Origin: Arthrobacter sp. FW306-2-2C-D06B
GTDB lineage: Bacteria > Actinomycetota > Actinomycetes > Actinomycetales > Micrococcaceae
Direction of reading: 5' to 3'
Assembly: GCF_021789175.1 (NCBI RefSeq)
Contig: NZ_CP084560.1
Span: 2,666,001-2,730,000 of the forward strand
DNA length: 64,000 bases
This document shows, piece after piece, positions 26,250 to 34,980 of this stretch. Position numbers and translations under genes: made by a program. The notes beneath the pieces are model-generated. The model was not told where the DNA came from, did not search any database, and saw only the letters and a program-made list of their open reading frames with translations. Every line of letters starts with the position of its first letter. Position 1 is the first letter of the stretch.

Positions 26250-28550
26250 TTATCCCGGTGGTGCGGCTGGTTCCAGGCGCACCACCACGGACTTGGACAC
26301 GGGAGTATTGCTGCCTTCGGCGGTCGAATCCAGCGGTACAAGGACGTTTGCTTCCGGGTAATACGCAGTCACGCAACCGCGGGCTGTGGGGTACGCGATC
26401 AACCGCAACTGACGCAGGACCCGGTCCACGCCGTCGCCGGCCTCGCTGTGGACGTCCACATAGCCGCCGTCGGCAAGGCCCAGGTCAGCCAGGTCGTCGC
26501 GGTGCGCAAAAAGCACCATGCGGCCTTTCTTCACGCCCCGGTAGCGGTCGTTCATGCTGTAGGTGGTCGTGTTGAATTGATCGTGGGAGCGCACGGTCTG
26601 GAGCAACAGGCGCCCCTGCGGGACGTGGATAGTCTCAAGGTCGTTGACCGTGAACATCGCTTTCCCGGTGGCGGTGGGAAACTTCCGCTCGTCCCTGGGG
26701 CCGTGGGGCAGGACGAAACCGTCACGGCTCCTGGCTTTTTGGTTGAAGTTCTCGAAGCCCGGCACCACATGGGAAATATGCTCGCGCACTGAGTCGTAGT
26801 TCGCCTCGAATCCTGCCCAGTCAACCGGGACTTTGCCGCCGAGTACCGTGCCTGCCATGCGGCACACGATCGCGACTTCGGACAAGGCTTTGTCGGAGAT
26901 CGGCTCGAGCCTTCCCGCCGAACGGTGTACCGCGCAGACGGTGTCTTCGACCGTGACGAACTGCTCGCCGCTGGCCTGGCGGTCTATTTCCGTGCGGCCC
27001 ATCGTCGGCAGGATCATCGCTTGTTCCCCCACCACGGCATGGGAACGGTTGAGCTTCGTGGAGATCTGGACGGACAAACGGGTCTTGCGGACGGCTGCCT
27101 CAGCCGCAGTGGTGTCCGACATTGCGTGCACGAGGTTTCCACCGAGCGCGACGAGCACCTTGATCCGGCCGTCCCGCATGCCGCGGATGCTGTCCACGGA
27201 ATCGACGCCCGGGTGCCGCGGCGGGTCGAAGCCGAATTCCTGCTGCAGGGCGTTGAGGAACGGTTCGGGCATTTTCTCCCAAATACCCATGGTCCGATCG
27301 CCCTGGACGTTGCTGTGCCCGCGGATCGGCGAAGGGCCGGCGCCGGGTTTGCCGATGTTCCCCCGGAGCAGGAGCAGATTGACGATCTCCTTGATGGTCG
27401 CCACAGCCTTCTTGTGCTGGGTCAGGCCCATGGCCCAGGTAATGATGACCTTCTCCGCACGCAGGTAGCGGGAGGCGAGCTCATCGATTTCCTCCGCCCT
27501 CAAGCCCGTTGCGGCGAGGACGTCCTGATCATCAAGCTTTTCGATGTGGGCTTGGAACTCCTCGAGCCCCTGGCAATGCTCCTCGATGAACGCATGGTCG
27601 AGGACTGCCCCCGGTGCCGCCTTCGCTGCCTCCAGGACCCGCTTGGAGACGGCTTGAAGCAACGCCATGTCACCTGCGAGGCGGATCTGCAGGAACTGGT
27701 CCGCCAAGTCCGTTCCCTTGCCCACCAGCCCACGGGGCCGCTGCGGGTTCTTGAAGTTGATGAGTCCGGCTTCCGGAAGAGGGTTCACCGCGACAATGCC
27801 GGCACCGGCGAGCTTTGCCTCTTCCAAGGCGGTGAGCATCCGGGGATGGCAGGTCCCCGGGTTTTGGCCCATGATGATGATCAAATCGGCCTTGGCGAAG
27901 TCCGTGTAGCTGACGGCGGACTTGCCCACGCCGAGTGTCTCACCGAGGGCCAGCCCTGTGGACTCATGGCACATGTTCGAGCAATCGGGCAGGTTGTTGG
28001 TCCCGAAGGCCCGGACGAAGAGCTGGTAGACGAACGCGGCTTCGTTGCTCGTCCGGCCGCTCGTGTAGAAGGTGGCTTCGTCGGGCGATTCCAGGGCATT
28101 CAGTTCACGGGCAACAATCCGGAACGCATTGTCCCAACTGATGGGACGGTAGTGGTTCGAACCGGCAGGTTTGTAGACCGGCTCCACGAGCCTGCCCTGC
28201 TGGCCCAGCCAGTACTCCGAGCGCTCGGCGAGGGAATCGACGTCGTTCTCGTCCCAGAAACCGGACGGAACCTTGAGCTGATCAGCCTCCCACCCGACGG
28301 CCTTCGCGCCGTTCTCACAGAACTCGGCCAGCTTCCGCTCCGGAGGATCCGGCCAGGCGCAGCTCATGCAGTCGAAGCCGTCCTTCTGGTTCATGGCCAG
28401 CAAGGACTTCCACGTGCGGGACGGCCCCATCTGGCTCAACGCATGGGGCAAGGAGTCCACCAGGCTGGGGAAACCCGCGGCGGATCGCTTCGGCGGTCCG
28501 ACCGTGAGGTCCGCCTCGGAATCGTGGACAACGGATGGCTTCTTGTCCAT
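26250..28550 (-). CDS. FdhF/YdeP-family molybdopterin oxidoreductase
   Basis: A 766-residue molybdopterin enzyme. It has the YdeP-type N-terminus with CMSCAWPDP (two cysteines, not a four-Cys [4Fe-4S] site), TSGRTSNEAAFVYQLFVR, NMCHESTGLALGETLG and IIIMGQNPGTCHPRM, and a C-terminal molybdopterin-dinucleotide domain with RSHDQFNTTTYSMNDRYRG. In some bacteria this family is linked to acid resistance or formate-like oxidation; the reaction is unproven. No fdhD or Mo-cofactor gene is adjacent. It converges with the mycoredoxin gene 14 bp away. Confidence 0.9.
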   Translation of the reverse strand: MDKKPSVVHDSEADLTVGPPKRSAAGFPSLVDSLPHALSQMGPSRTWKSLLAMNQKDGFDCMSCAWPDPPERKLAEFCENGAKAVGWEADQLKVPSGFWDENDVDSLAERSEYWLGQQGRLVEPVYKPAGSNHYRPISWDNAFRIVARELNALESPDEATFYTSGRTSNEAAFVYQLFVRAFGTNNLPDCSNMCHESTGLALGETLGVGKSAVSYTDFAKADLIIIMGQNPGTCHPRMLTALEEAKLAGAGIVAVNPLPEAGLINFKNPQRPRGLVGKGTDLADQFLQIRLAGDMALLQAVSKRVLEAAKAAPGAVLDHAFIEEHCQGLEEFQAHIEKLDDQDVLAATGLRAEEIDELASRYLRAEKVIITWAMGLTQHKKAVATIKEIVNLLLLRGNIGKPGAGPSPIRGHSNVQGDRTMGIWEKMPEPFLNALQQEFGFDPPRHPGVDSVDSIRGMRDGRIKVLVALGGNLVHAMSDTTAAEAAVRKTRLSVQISTKLNRSHAVVGEQAMILPTMGRTEIDRQASGEQFVTVEDTVCAVHRSAGRLEPISDKALSEVAIVCRMAGTVLGGKVPVDWAGFEANYDSVREHISHVVPGFENFNQKARSRDGFVLPHGPRDERKFPTATGKAMFTVNDLETIHVPQGRLLLQTVRSHDQFNTTTYSMNDRYRGVKKGRMVLFAHRDDLADLGLADGGYVDVHSEAGDGVDRVLRQLRLIAYPTARGCVTAYYPEANVLVPLDSTAEGSNTPVSKSVVVRLEPAAPPG

Positions 28551-28606
28551 TGCTCTACCTCGGTCCGCTTGGTTGTGGCCTCAAGCGTAGTCCCGGCGGT
28601 ATTCGT

Positions 28607-29383
28607 CTACAACGGCGTGCTGGTGCTCGTCACAGGGAGCAGGCTCTGGAAATCGCCGTCGATGAGTTCGGCGTATTCTGCGTAAGCCGCGACGACGGCG
28701 TCTTCCACGGTGGGTACGTCCAGCTGTGGCAAGAGGTCATTGGCCGCCCCCGCCGTGGCGGGATCCCACTCCAGTCCGAGGGCGCCATAGCTGGCAGTGA
28801 GGACTTCGCGGATGGGCGCCGAATTCTCGACGACGATCACCGAGCTGAACAGCCATCCCCCGGAGACCACCCTCTGGGCGGTGCCGACGAGCTTGATCTG
28901 GTGTGTTGGAAAATCCGGATCCAGGCCGTGGACGCTGAACTCGCCCGGGCAGTACTCGCCGGGGATCTCCCCGACGGCGGCCTGGACGCCGACGCGGCGG
29001 AGCGCACCCGCGAGCAGCTCGCCAAAAAAGGAGAAACGGGCCTTCGCCCCGGCAATCGCGTCGGTGTGCGGCTCCACGTGGTCGATCACCAAGGTGCCCC
29101 GGTGGTAGGCCGCTGCCCGGCCCCCGGCCTTGCGGATCAACGGCTCGAAACCCAGGTCCCGGCAAGCCTCGGACGCGGCCTGGAATCCCGGCAGCTTGGC
29201 ATCGCGTTGCCCGAAGGCCACGGTAGGGCGGGGCCGGTACAATCGCAGCGTCGGCGCCAGCAGCCCCCTGCGGGCACGGTTGAGGAGCTCGATCCCGAAG
29301 TCCAGGTCATCAGCGACGCCGAGCGACTCTTCCTGGCGCACCACCGTGAGCGTGCGCTGTGTCCGGGCGAGATCCTCAACCAT
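28607..29383 (-). CDS. lipoate--protein ligase family (LplA-like) protein
   Basis: A 258-residue BPL/LPL-fold protein. It has RPTVAFGQRDAKLPGF and RKAGGRAAAYHRGTLVIDHV, which hold the RR/GGG-type lipoyl-AMP loop of the family in altered form, and GEYCPGEFSV with the lysine-bearing IKLVGTAQRVVSGGWLFSS further on. Members attach lipoate or octanoate to E2 or GcvH proteins. The start overlaps the thioesterase stop by 1 bp (TGATG), so the two genes are coupled. Confidence 0.85.
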   Translation of the reverse strand: MVEDLARTQRTLTVVRQEESLGVADDLDFGIELLNRARRGLLAPTLRLYRPRPTVAFGQRDAKLPGFQAASEACRDLGFEPLIRKAGGRAAAYHRGTLVIDHVEPHTDAIAGAKARFSFFGELLAGALRRVGVQAAVGEIPGEYCPGEFSVHGLDPDFPTHQIKLVGTAQRVVSGGWLFSSVIVVENSAPIREVLTASYGALGLEWDPATAGAANDLLPQLDVPTVEDAVVAAYAEYAELIDGDFQSLLPVTSTSTPL

Positions 29384-30186
29384 CAGCTTTTCCTCAGCGT
29401 GAGGATTTGCTCCGCGCGGCCGAAGGGGCCGTTGATGTCGTGAAGCACCGTGGACGTCAGGCCGATGCCGTCATTGCCGAAGGAGACCATGTTGTCCAGG
29501 CCCAGCCATTCGCCTGCAGGTTCACGGTACATGTGGATCTGCAGGTCAAGGTTGGGGAAGATGTAGCTGTTCTTGCCCGGCGAAACGCGGGCGGCAATAC
29601 CGTTGGCTGTGTCCACGAGTCCAACGAGCCTCGCGATATCGCGGCTGTCCGCCGCATCGGTGAGGGGATGCTCCGTGCGGATCCAGACTTTGCCCGAGCC
29701 TGCCCGGTGTCCCTCCGCCATCCGCATTTCCAAGGACCGGATATAGCCACCCGGCCAGACGCTCGCGCCGTCCCACGGCTTGCATTCGTCCGGGGCCGGC
29801 ATTTCAACGTCTTCAATGGCGGCCACGGCACTCGTGTCGCTCGTCGCCATGCGCCAGGCGGTGGCACGGATAGCCACGCGTCCTGCCGCCGAGAGTTCCG
29901 CTTGGATCAGTTCAATGGTCCTGCCGGGGCGGACCGTGGCGGTGGTGATTTCGAATTCTCCGCCCGGGATCAATCCAAGGATTTCGTAGCTGAGGCGGGC
30001 CATCCGGACGTCGTCGCGCGGCTCATGGCGGAGCAAGGCATCAGCCATAATGCCCGACGCGGGCGCCATGTGCTGCTCGTGCGGATTCCATGCGCCTTGG
30101 GCGTGGATGGTGGAGCGGAACCGCCCGTTCCCGAGCGATTCGTAGTAGAAGTCGCCTTCCGCAAGGTCCGGAAGCTCAATACTCAA
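29383..30186 (-). CDS. acyl-CoA thioesterase-like double hot-dog protein
   Basis: A 267-residue protein with two hot-dog halves: APASGIMADALLRHEPRDD in the first and LVGLVDTANGIAARVSPG in the second. It matches the TesB-like/4HBT_3 thioesterase layout. Such proteins hydrolyse acyl-CoA. The single-base overlap with the lipoate-ligase-like gene suggests joint expression, perhaps in acyl-chain handling, but this is inference. Confidence 0.78.
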   Translation of the reverse strand: MSIELPDLAEGDFYYESLGNGRFRSTIHAQGAWNPHEQHMAPASGIMADALLRHEPRDDVRMARLSYEILGLIPGGEFEITTATVRPGRTIELIQAELSAAGRVAIRATAWRMATSDTSAVAAIEDVEMPAPDECKPWDGASVWPGGYIRSLEMRMAEGHRAGSGKVWIRTEHPLTDAADSRDIARLVGLVDTANGIAARVSPGKNSYIFPNLDLQIHMYREPAGEWLGLDNMVSFGNDGIGLTSTVLHDINGPFGRAEQILTLRKS

Positions 30187-30218
30187 CGCCTGCCCTTTCG
30201 CCGGTCCGGTAATGGAAC

Positions 30219-30707
30219 TCAGACCACTGTATCTTCTGGCGCCACGGCCGTCCGACGTCGACGCCGCATGACCAGGCAGACTGCTAGTCCGGCAAGTGAG
30301 AGGGCCAGGAGAGCGGCAGCCAAAGGGGAGGCCGCCATGACTGCGAGCCAGGCATCTATCGCCGCCAGGCCGATGGTCGCGTAGGCGAAAGCCCAGATGC
30401 CCGAGCCGACTATTGCCGCAGGGAGATACCGGCTGAGCGGCATTCTCGCAGCCCCGGCAGCCAGGTTGACGGCGGTTTGGAGTCCGATCGTCAGGAACGT
30501 CAGCACGACGGCGTAGGGGCCAAAGCGCTGAATCAAGGCCTGCGCTTTGCCGGCTTGGGGGCGATGCAAGGCGCGTGCGAAACGCGTGCGTTCGAGTCCA
30601 GCCGCCGCGCCACGGCCGATCCAGTACGTCGCGTTGACCCGGACCATCACGATGGCGAAGAGTGCCACAAGTGCCACCTCAAAGGGGAGGTCCAGGATCT
30701 GGTCCAC
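30219..30707 (-). CDS. VTT-domain (DedA/SNARE-associated-like) small membrane protein
   Basis: A 162-residue membrane protein with a GTG start preceded by GGGAGGG. It carries the DedA/VTT core: YWIGRGAAAGLERTRF, then GPYAVVLTFLTIGLQTAVNLAAGAARM and SRYLPAAIVGSGIWAFAYATIG, with a final hydrophobic helix and an Arg-rich tail (RRRRR). DedA proteins are membrane lipid scramblase/transporter-like. It is shorter than typical (~200). A DtxR/IdeR-like box sits 22-44 bp upstream. Confidence 0.75.
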   Translation of the reverse strand: MDQILDLPFEVALVALFAIVMVRVNATYWIGRGAAAGLERTRFARALHRPQAGKAQALIQRFGPYAVVLTFLTIGLQTAVNLAAGAARMPLSRYLPAAIVGSGIWAFAYATIGLAAIDAWLAVMAASPLAAALLALSLAGLAVCLVMRRRRRTAVAPEDTVV

Positions 30708-30730
30708 GCGTCCCTCCCTGGTCGTCTCCG

Positions 30731-30752
30731 CAGCTAAGTCTTACCTTAGCTG
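30731..30752 (-). promoter_or_regulatory. inverted repeat resembling a DtxR/IdeR iron box
   Basis: CAGCTAAG at 30731-30738 pairs with CTTAGCTG at 30745-30752. Read towards the VTT gene (minus strand) the segment TAAGGTAAGACTTAGCT agrees with the actinobacterial iron-box consensus TWAGGTWAGSCTWACCTWA at 15 of 19 positions by hand alignment. It may instead be a terminator for the upstream DUF1918 gene. Confidence 0.45.
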
Positions 30753-30774
30753 AACGCGGCGGCCGGTCCGCGGG

Positions 30775-30969
30775 TTACGAACTCCCGACTGCGCGGTCGA
30801 TCGTGAAATCACCACCCGGATACAGGATGGTCTCGTGGCCATCGTCAAAGCGCACGAAATACGGCGGCGCACCGTTTGCACCGCGGACTTCGATGATCTC
30901 GCCGTGCCGGTCGGCCGCCCCGACCGTCCTGCCATGAATGATGATCCGATCTCCCTGGGCTGCTTCCAC
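30775..30969 (-). CDS. DUF1918 domain protein
   Basis: A 64-residue SH3-like protein. The family pattern GDRIIIHGR, HGEIIEVRGANGAPPYFVRF and DDGHETILYPGGDFTI is complete. I chose the GTG at 30969, 7 bp after GGGAGG; a GTG at 30978 directly abuts that site. Such small proteins are common in actinobacteria and have no known function. Confidence 0.85.
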   Translation of the reverse strand: MEAAQGDRIIIHGRTVGAADRHGEIIEVRGANGAPPYFVRFDDGHETILYPGGDFTIDRAVGSS

Positions 30970-31157
30970 AGGAACCACCTCCCAGCATTCAGATTACGAG
31001 TGTTGGGCCGTCGTGGGAACAGGCCGCAGGCGACCCGAGGAACGGGCCGGGCGGTGGCACGCCGCGGCGCCTAAAGTGTCAGTCCCCTCCCCTAGCTTTG
31101 ACGAAATGGTCGCCGTACCGGCGGCCGTAACTTAGTCGCTTAAGAAGAGGTTCGCCA

Positions 31158-32288
31158 GTGCAGAGTCAAGAATTGAAACCGGAACAGACCACGCCGGCGG
31201 CAGCAGCGTCGTCGTTCATGACTCCCCCGGCGCCAACCTCAATGCCGGACTGGTACCCCGAGCTGCTTGCAAGTGTCTCCAAAGAAGTCGGCGCGGGGCG
31301 TTCGCGGGCTATTTCCTCAGCGAACAAGGCTCTGCTTGCCTCCTATTGGTCCATCGGCCGGCAGCTGGCACAGCGGGAGTCAGAGCAAGGCTGGGGTTCC
31401 AAAGTCGTCACCCGCCTATCGGCGGACGTACAGGCCCGGTTCCCTGGTTCCAAGGGATTCTCGCCACGGAACCTCCGCTACATGAAGACTTTCGCCCAAG
31501 CTTGGCCGGAGTTCCCAATGTTGCAAGCGCCGCTTGCAACATTGCCCTGGTACCACCAGATCGCGCTGCTTGAGAAGCTCGACGACGCCGCGACCCGCCT
31601 CTGGTACGCAGCGGCCGCCGTCGAACACGGATGGTCGCGCAACGTTCTTGCCCATCAGATCGAAACTCGTCTCCACGAGCGCTCCGGGCAAGCGATTACC
31701 AATTTCAAAACCACCATGATGCCGGCGGACTCGGACCTTGCCCAACAAGCCACCAGGGACCCGTATGTGTTCGACTTCGTCGCAATGACTGACCGCCGCA
31801 ACGAGCGGGAGCTGGAGCTTCAGCTCGTCCAGCATGTGGAGAAGTTCCTCCTGGAACTGGGACAAGGGTTCGCCTTTGTCGGCGAGCAAGTCAGATTGGA
31901 AATCAGCGGCGATGAGTTCTTCGCCGATCTCCTCTTCTATCACTTGAAGCTCCGCTGCTATGTGGTGATCGAGCTCAAGGCGGTGAAGTTCGAACCTGGA
32001 TTTGTTGGCCAGCTAGGCATGTACATGTCAGCCGTGGACGATCTTCTGGCGCATCCCGATGACAAGCCAACCATCGGGCTCCTGCTCTGCAAGGAGAAGA
32101 ACAACGTGGTGGCCGAGTACGCGCTGCGGGGAATCAACCTGCCCATCGGCGTCTCGGAGTGGCAAAGCAAAATCATCGAATCGCTGCCAGAAGAACTCGC
32201 TTCAAGCCTGCCAAGCATCGAACTCCTTGAGGCCGAACTGGCTGACGAACCGGCAAGCGTCGCGGCCACAGGACGCGCCCTGCCGTAG
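31158..32288 (+). CDS. YhcG/DUF1016-family PDDEXK nuclease
   Basis: A 376-residue protein with the YhcG N-terminal helical domain (AISSANKALLASYWSIGRQL, WGSKVVTRLSADVQARFPGSKGFS) and a C-terminal PDDEXK fold. The catalytic set reads FFADLLFYH (Asp257) then ELK (Glu272, Lys274). The final block is GLLLCKEKNNVVAEYALRG. Start GTG at 31158. The family has nuclease folds and is sometimes tied to recombination or defence loci. Here it has no restriction or toxin partner adjacent. Confidence 0.88.
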   Translation: MQSQELKPEQTTPAAAASSFMTPPAPTSMPDWYPELLASVSKEVGAGRSRAISSANKALLASYWSIGRQLAQRESEQGWGSKVVTRLSADVQARFPGSKGFSPRNLRYMKTFAQAWPEFPMLQAPLATLPWYHQIALLEKLDDAATRLWYAAAAVEHGWSRNVLAHQIETRLHERSGQAITNFKTTMMPADSDLAQQATRDPYVFDFVAMTDRRNERELELQLVQHVEKFLLELGQGFAFVGEQVRLEISGDEFFADLLFYHLKLRCYVVIELKAVKFEPGFVGQLGMYMSAVDDLLAHPDDKPTIGLLLCKEKNNVVAEYALRGINLPIGVSEWQSKIIESLPEELASSLPSIELLEAELADEPASVAATGRALP

Positions 32289-32404
32289 ACGCCGAACGCA
32301 ATCTGTGAATTCGGCCGATGCCCGTTTTTTGGGTTCAACCTCAACGATTCAAGGCGTATCCTGCACTCATACGCGTCTGGGGGCCCTCGTCTCGTGGAGG
32401 AGCC

Positions 32405-33211
32405 ATGCGCAACCCAAAAAAGAACAAGCGGCTGACGTCCATTGTGGGCGTCCTGTTACTCACGGCGGGCGCCCTCGGCGGAATCACCGTTCCTGCCCAT
32501 GCCGCAGCCCCTACTGTCGTGAGCCTGACGTTCGATGACGGCAACGACAATCAACTCGCTGCCGAACAGGTACTCAAGGCCCACGGGCTGGTGGGAACCT
32601 TCTTCATCACCACCAGCTGGATCGGATCTCCGGCGTACCTGACCCAGGAAAATCTGCAAACCATCGCGGGGGACGGAAACGAAATCGGCGGCCATACCGT
32701 CACCCACCCGGATCTGACGACGCTCGACCCCTCGGCCGCAAGCGCGGAAATCTGCAACGGCAAATCGAGGCTGGAAAGCTGGGGATTCCAGGTGAGCGAC
32801 TTCGCCTATCCCTTTGCAGCGGAAAACGCCGCTGTCCAGGCTGCGGTCAAGAACTGCGGATTTGCGAGCGGACGGGGCCTGGGAGACATCCGTTCCCCGG
32901 CGAGCTGCCCGGACTGCCCGTTCGCTGAGACCCTTCCTCCGGCAAACCCGTTGGTCACCAAGGCCCCGGACGAAGTGGACAGCACCTGGACCCTTCAGAA
33001 CCTTGAGGATCTGGTCACCAATGCCGAAAGCACGGGAGGATGGCTTGAACTGACTTTCCACCACATCGCGGTCGGAACCGATCCCACGCTGACCATCGAC
33101 CCCACCCTCTTTGACACATTCGTCACTTGGCTGGCTGCGCGGACGGCTAACGGAACGACTTCGGTCAAGACCGTTTCCCAGGCCTTGGGCGTAACAAGCT
33201 CAAGCGGCTGA
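32405..33211 (+). CDS. secreted polysaccharide deacetylase (NodB/CE4)
   Basis: A 268-residue exported protein. GGAGG lies just before the ATG at 32405; the frame before it is not protein-like. The signal peptide ends at about AHA-AA (residue 33). The CE4 motifs are LTFDDG (Asp44, Asp45), IGGHTVTHPDLTTL (His97 and His101 as metal ligands) and FAYPFAAEN. It should remove N- or O-acetyl groups from cell-wall or environmental polysaccharide. Confidence 0.9.
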   Translation: MRNPKKNKRLTSIVGVLLLTAGALGGITVPAHAAAPTVVSLTFDDGNDNQLAAEQVLKAHGLVGTFFITTSWIGSPAYLTQENLQTIAGDGNEIGGHTVTHPDLTTLDPSAASAEICNGKSRLESWGFQVSDFAYPFAAENAAVQAAVKNCGFASGRGLGDIRSPASCPDCPFAETLPPANPLVTKAPDEVDSTWTLQNLEDLVTNAESTGGWLELTFHHIAVGTDPTLTIDPTLFDTFVTWLAARTANGTTSVKTVSQALGVTSSSG

Positions 33212-33215
33212 CGGC

Positions 33216-33872
33216 TCAAGGGACTGGCGAGGGGAATTGAAGCTCAGGCCGTCGCTTGGCAACCTCGTTGAGAACGGAGGAAACCGCTTCTCTAACCACC
33301 TCGGCCTCCGTGGAAATTGCCCGAGCGGTGTCGAGCGCCACGGTGGCGCGGCGTACAAACGCTTCCCAGTCGCCTCCCCCGGCACGGAGCGCCCTCAGCG
33401 GCGACATCAGGGCGGCACGGCACAGCCACTCGTCACGCTCCCGCGCCCATCGATCCATCACAATTTCAGCCCGCGCCTTGGCCTGCCCTTCGAGCCCGGA
33501 AATCAAGGGTCCGATCACGTCGACCGCCAGCGGATCGACCAGTTCACGCAGCCTTCCTTCACGGACAAATCCCTCAAGGCGCGTCAGATCGGTATTCGCC
33601 AGCAAATGGACTTTGGACTGCAGAAGGACGATTGCCGCGAGCCGGCGCTCGAATACCGGAACCTCCCACAATTCCGAGCTCAACGCAGTGACCTCATCGT
33701 GCGCAAGCCTCGGGTGGCGGCGGAGGGCGTCCCGGACCGTTCCACGGATAGCCCCGATCGATGATCCGTAATGATGTAGCCCGATTCCCAGCCGCGCTTG
33801 TGCCTGTTCTGCCCGGATCCAAGAGCTTTCACGGCGCAAGGCCTCATCGATGAACTCAGCGGCGTCACTCAT
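33216..33872 (-). CDS. AlkD-like DNA alkylation repeat (HEAT-like) protein
   Basis: A 218-residue all-helical protein. It has the AlkD-like start RLGIGLHHYGSSIGAIRGTVRDALRRHP, ELWEVPVFERRLAAIVLLQS and a basic Trp-rich segment MDRWARERDEWLCRAALMS. I chose the ATG at 33872, the upstream frame being unlike protein. AlkD-type glycosylases remove bulky alkylated bases using HEAT-like repeats. Another family member is encoded at 49211. Confidence 0.78.
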   Translation of the reverse strand: MSDAAEFIDEALRRESSWIRAEQAQARLGIGLHHYGSSIGAIRGTVRDALRRHPRLAHDEVTALSSELWEVPVFERRLAAIVLLQSKVHLLANTDLTRLEGFVREGRLRELVDPLAVDVIGPLISGLEGQAKARAEIVMDRWARERDEWLCRAALMSPLRALRAGGGDWEAFVRRATVALDTARAISTEAEVVREAVSSVLNEVAKRRPELQFPSPVP

Positions 33873-33900
33873 GCGAACATTCTTCCGCAAGAGCGTCCAC

Positions 33901-34875
33901 TCAGACGTGCTCGCCAAACCAGGCCAGCATGTCTTGCCAGGCAGCTGTCGCCTGTGTTTCGTTGTACCGCTGACTGGTGTCGTTGTGGAAGGCGTGGTCG
34001 ACGCCGGGATAGACAGTGAGCTTGTGGCGGACGTCGGCGGCTTCGAGCGCATCCCGAAGTGCCGGCATTGCGCCGGTGATGCGCTGGTCGAGTTCGGCAT
34101 AGACCCCAAACACGGCCGGCTTGATGGATGGAACCTTGTCCAGCTCGGGTGCGGGGCCATAGAAGGCCGCCGTGGCTTTCAGGCCGGGTAACTCGGTCGC
34201 GGATTGCCAGGTGATGCCGCCGCCAAAACAATAGCCGTTCATCGCGATCCGCTCCCCGTCCACGAAATCCAGTGACCGGAGGTAATCGAGCGCCGCGGAA
34301 AAGTCGGAAACATGGCGTCCGGCCCCTGCCCTTGTCAGCGCTCCGGGCACGGCGTCGGCATCCACGCTCGGCGTGCCTCCCTCCCGGCTCAGGAGATCCG
34401 GTGCCAAAGCGACGTACCCGGCCTTGGCAAACCGGCGGGCCACGTCCTGGATGTGCGGGGTAAGTCCGCGATTCTCATGGCAGACGAGCACCGCCGGTCC
34501 CGCATCTGCCCCCTCAGGCCTGGCAAGGTAGGCGCTGATGCCGGTTCCGCGGGCGGGGAACCGGACGGTGGCGGTCACAAGGCCAGACGCTCCCTCAGGT
34601 ACGGAAAGTGGACTCTTCGCCCCCGGTACCGGCCCGGCTGTCGCCGTCGCCGCGGGTCGGGCGGATGAAGGTTCGGGGCTTGGCATGGAGTCGGTGCTTC
34701 GCGGGACTTCATCCGGAGCACATCCGAGCTGCAGCATCGTCGAGGAGGCGGCGGCCATGCTCCCGGTGATGAATGCGAGCCGGCGAATGAACGCTCGCTG
34801 CGACATGTCCCCCGAGCGGTAGTCGTCGAAGAATTCCTCGACCAGGTACTTTTCAAATTTCCCGAGCTGGACCAT
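33901..34875 (-). CDS. dienelactone hydrolase family protein with N-terminal anchor
   Basis: A 324-residue protein. AGGAGG lies 7 bp before the ATG at 34875. The first ~50 residues contain FEKYLVEEFFDDYRSGD and then a hydrophobic stretch after IRRLAF, ending LQLGC, possibly a Tat-like export or anchor signal. The hydrolase domain has AVLVCHENRGLTPH, the nucleophile elbow MNGYCFGGG (Cys in the usual position), FGVYAELDQRI and PGVDHAFHND. This Cys-Asp-His set is the dienelactone-hydrolase pattern. The substrate is unknown. Confidence 0.85.
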   Translation of the reverse strand: MVQLGKFEKYLVEEFFDDYRSGDMSQRAFIRRLAFITGSMAAASSTMLQLGCAPDEVPRSTDSMPSPEPSSARPAATATAGPVPGAKSPLSVPEGASGLVTATVRFPARGTGISAYLARPEGADAGPAVLVCHENRGLTPHIQDVARRFAKAGYVALAPDLLSREGGTPSVDADAVPGALTRAGAGRHVSDFSAALDYLRSLDFVDGERIAMNGYCFGGGITWQSATELPGLKATAAFYGPAPELDKVPSIKPAVFGVYAELDQRITGAMPALRDALEAADVRHKLTVYPGVDHAFHNDTSQRYNETQATAAWQDMLAWFGEHV

Positions 34876-34980
34876 CGCAGGCCTCCTGAGTGTGCCGCAT
34901 ATCCTCCTCCGAAGACCGTCAGCGGGCAAGGGTGGCCAGGATGGTGGGTACAGGCGCCAAGTAGTGAGACACTCGGTTCC

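Noticed and set aside
26925..28685. 586-aa plus-strand open frame
   Set aside because: It is antisense to the FdhF/YdeP gene and has no recognisable domain.
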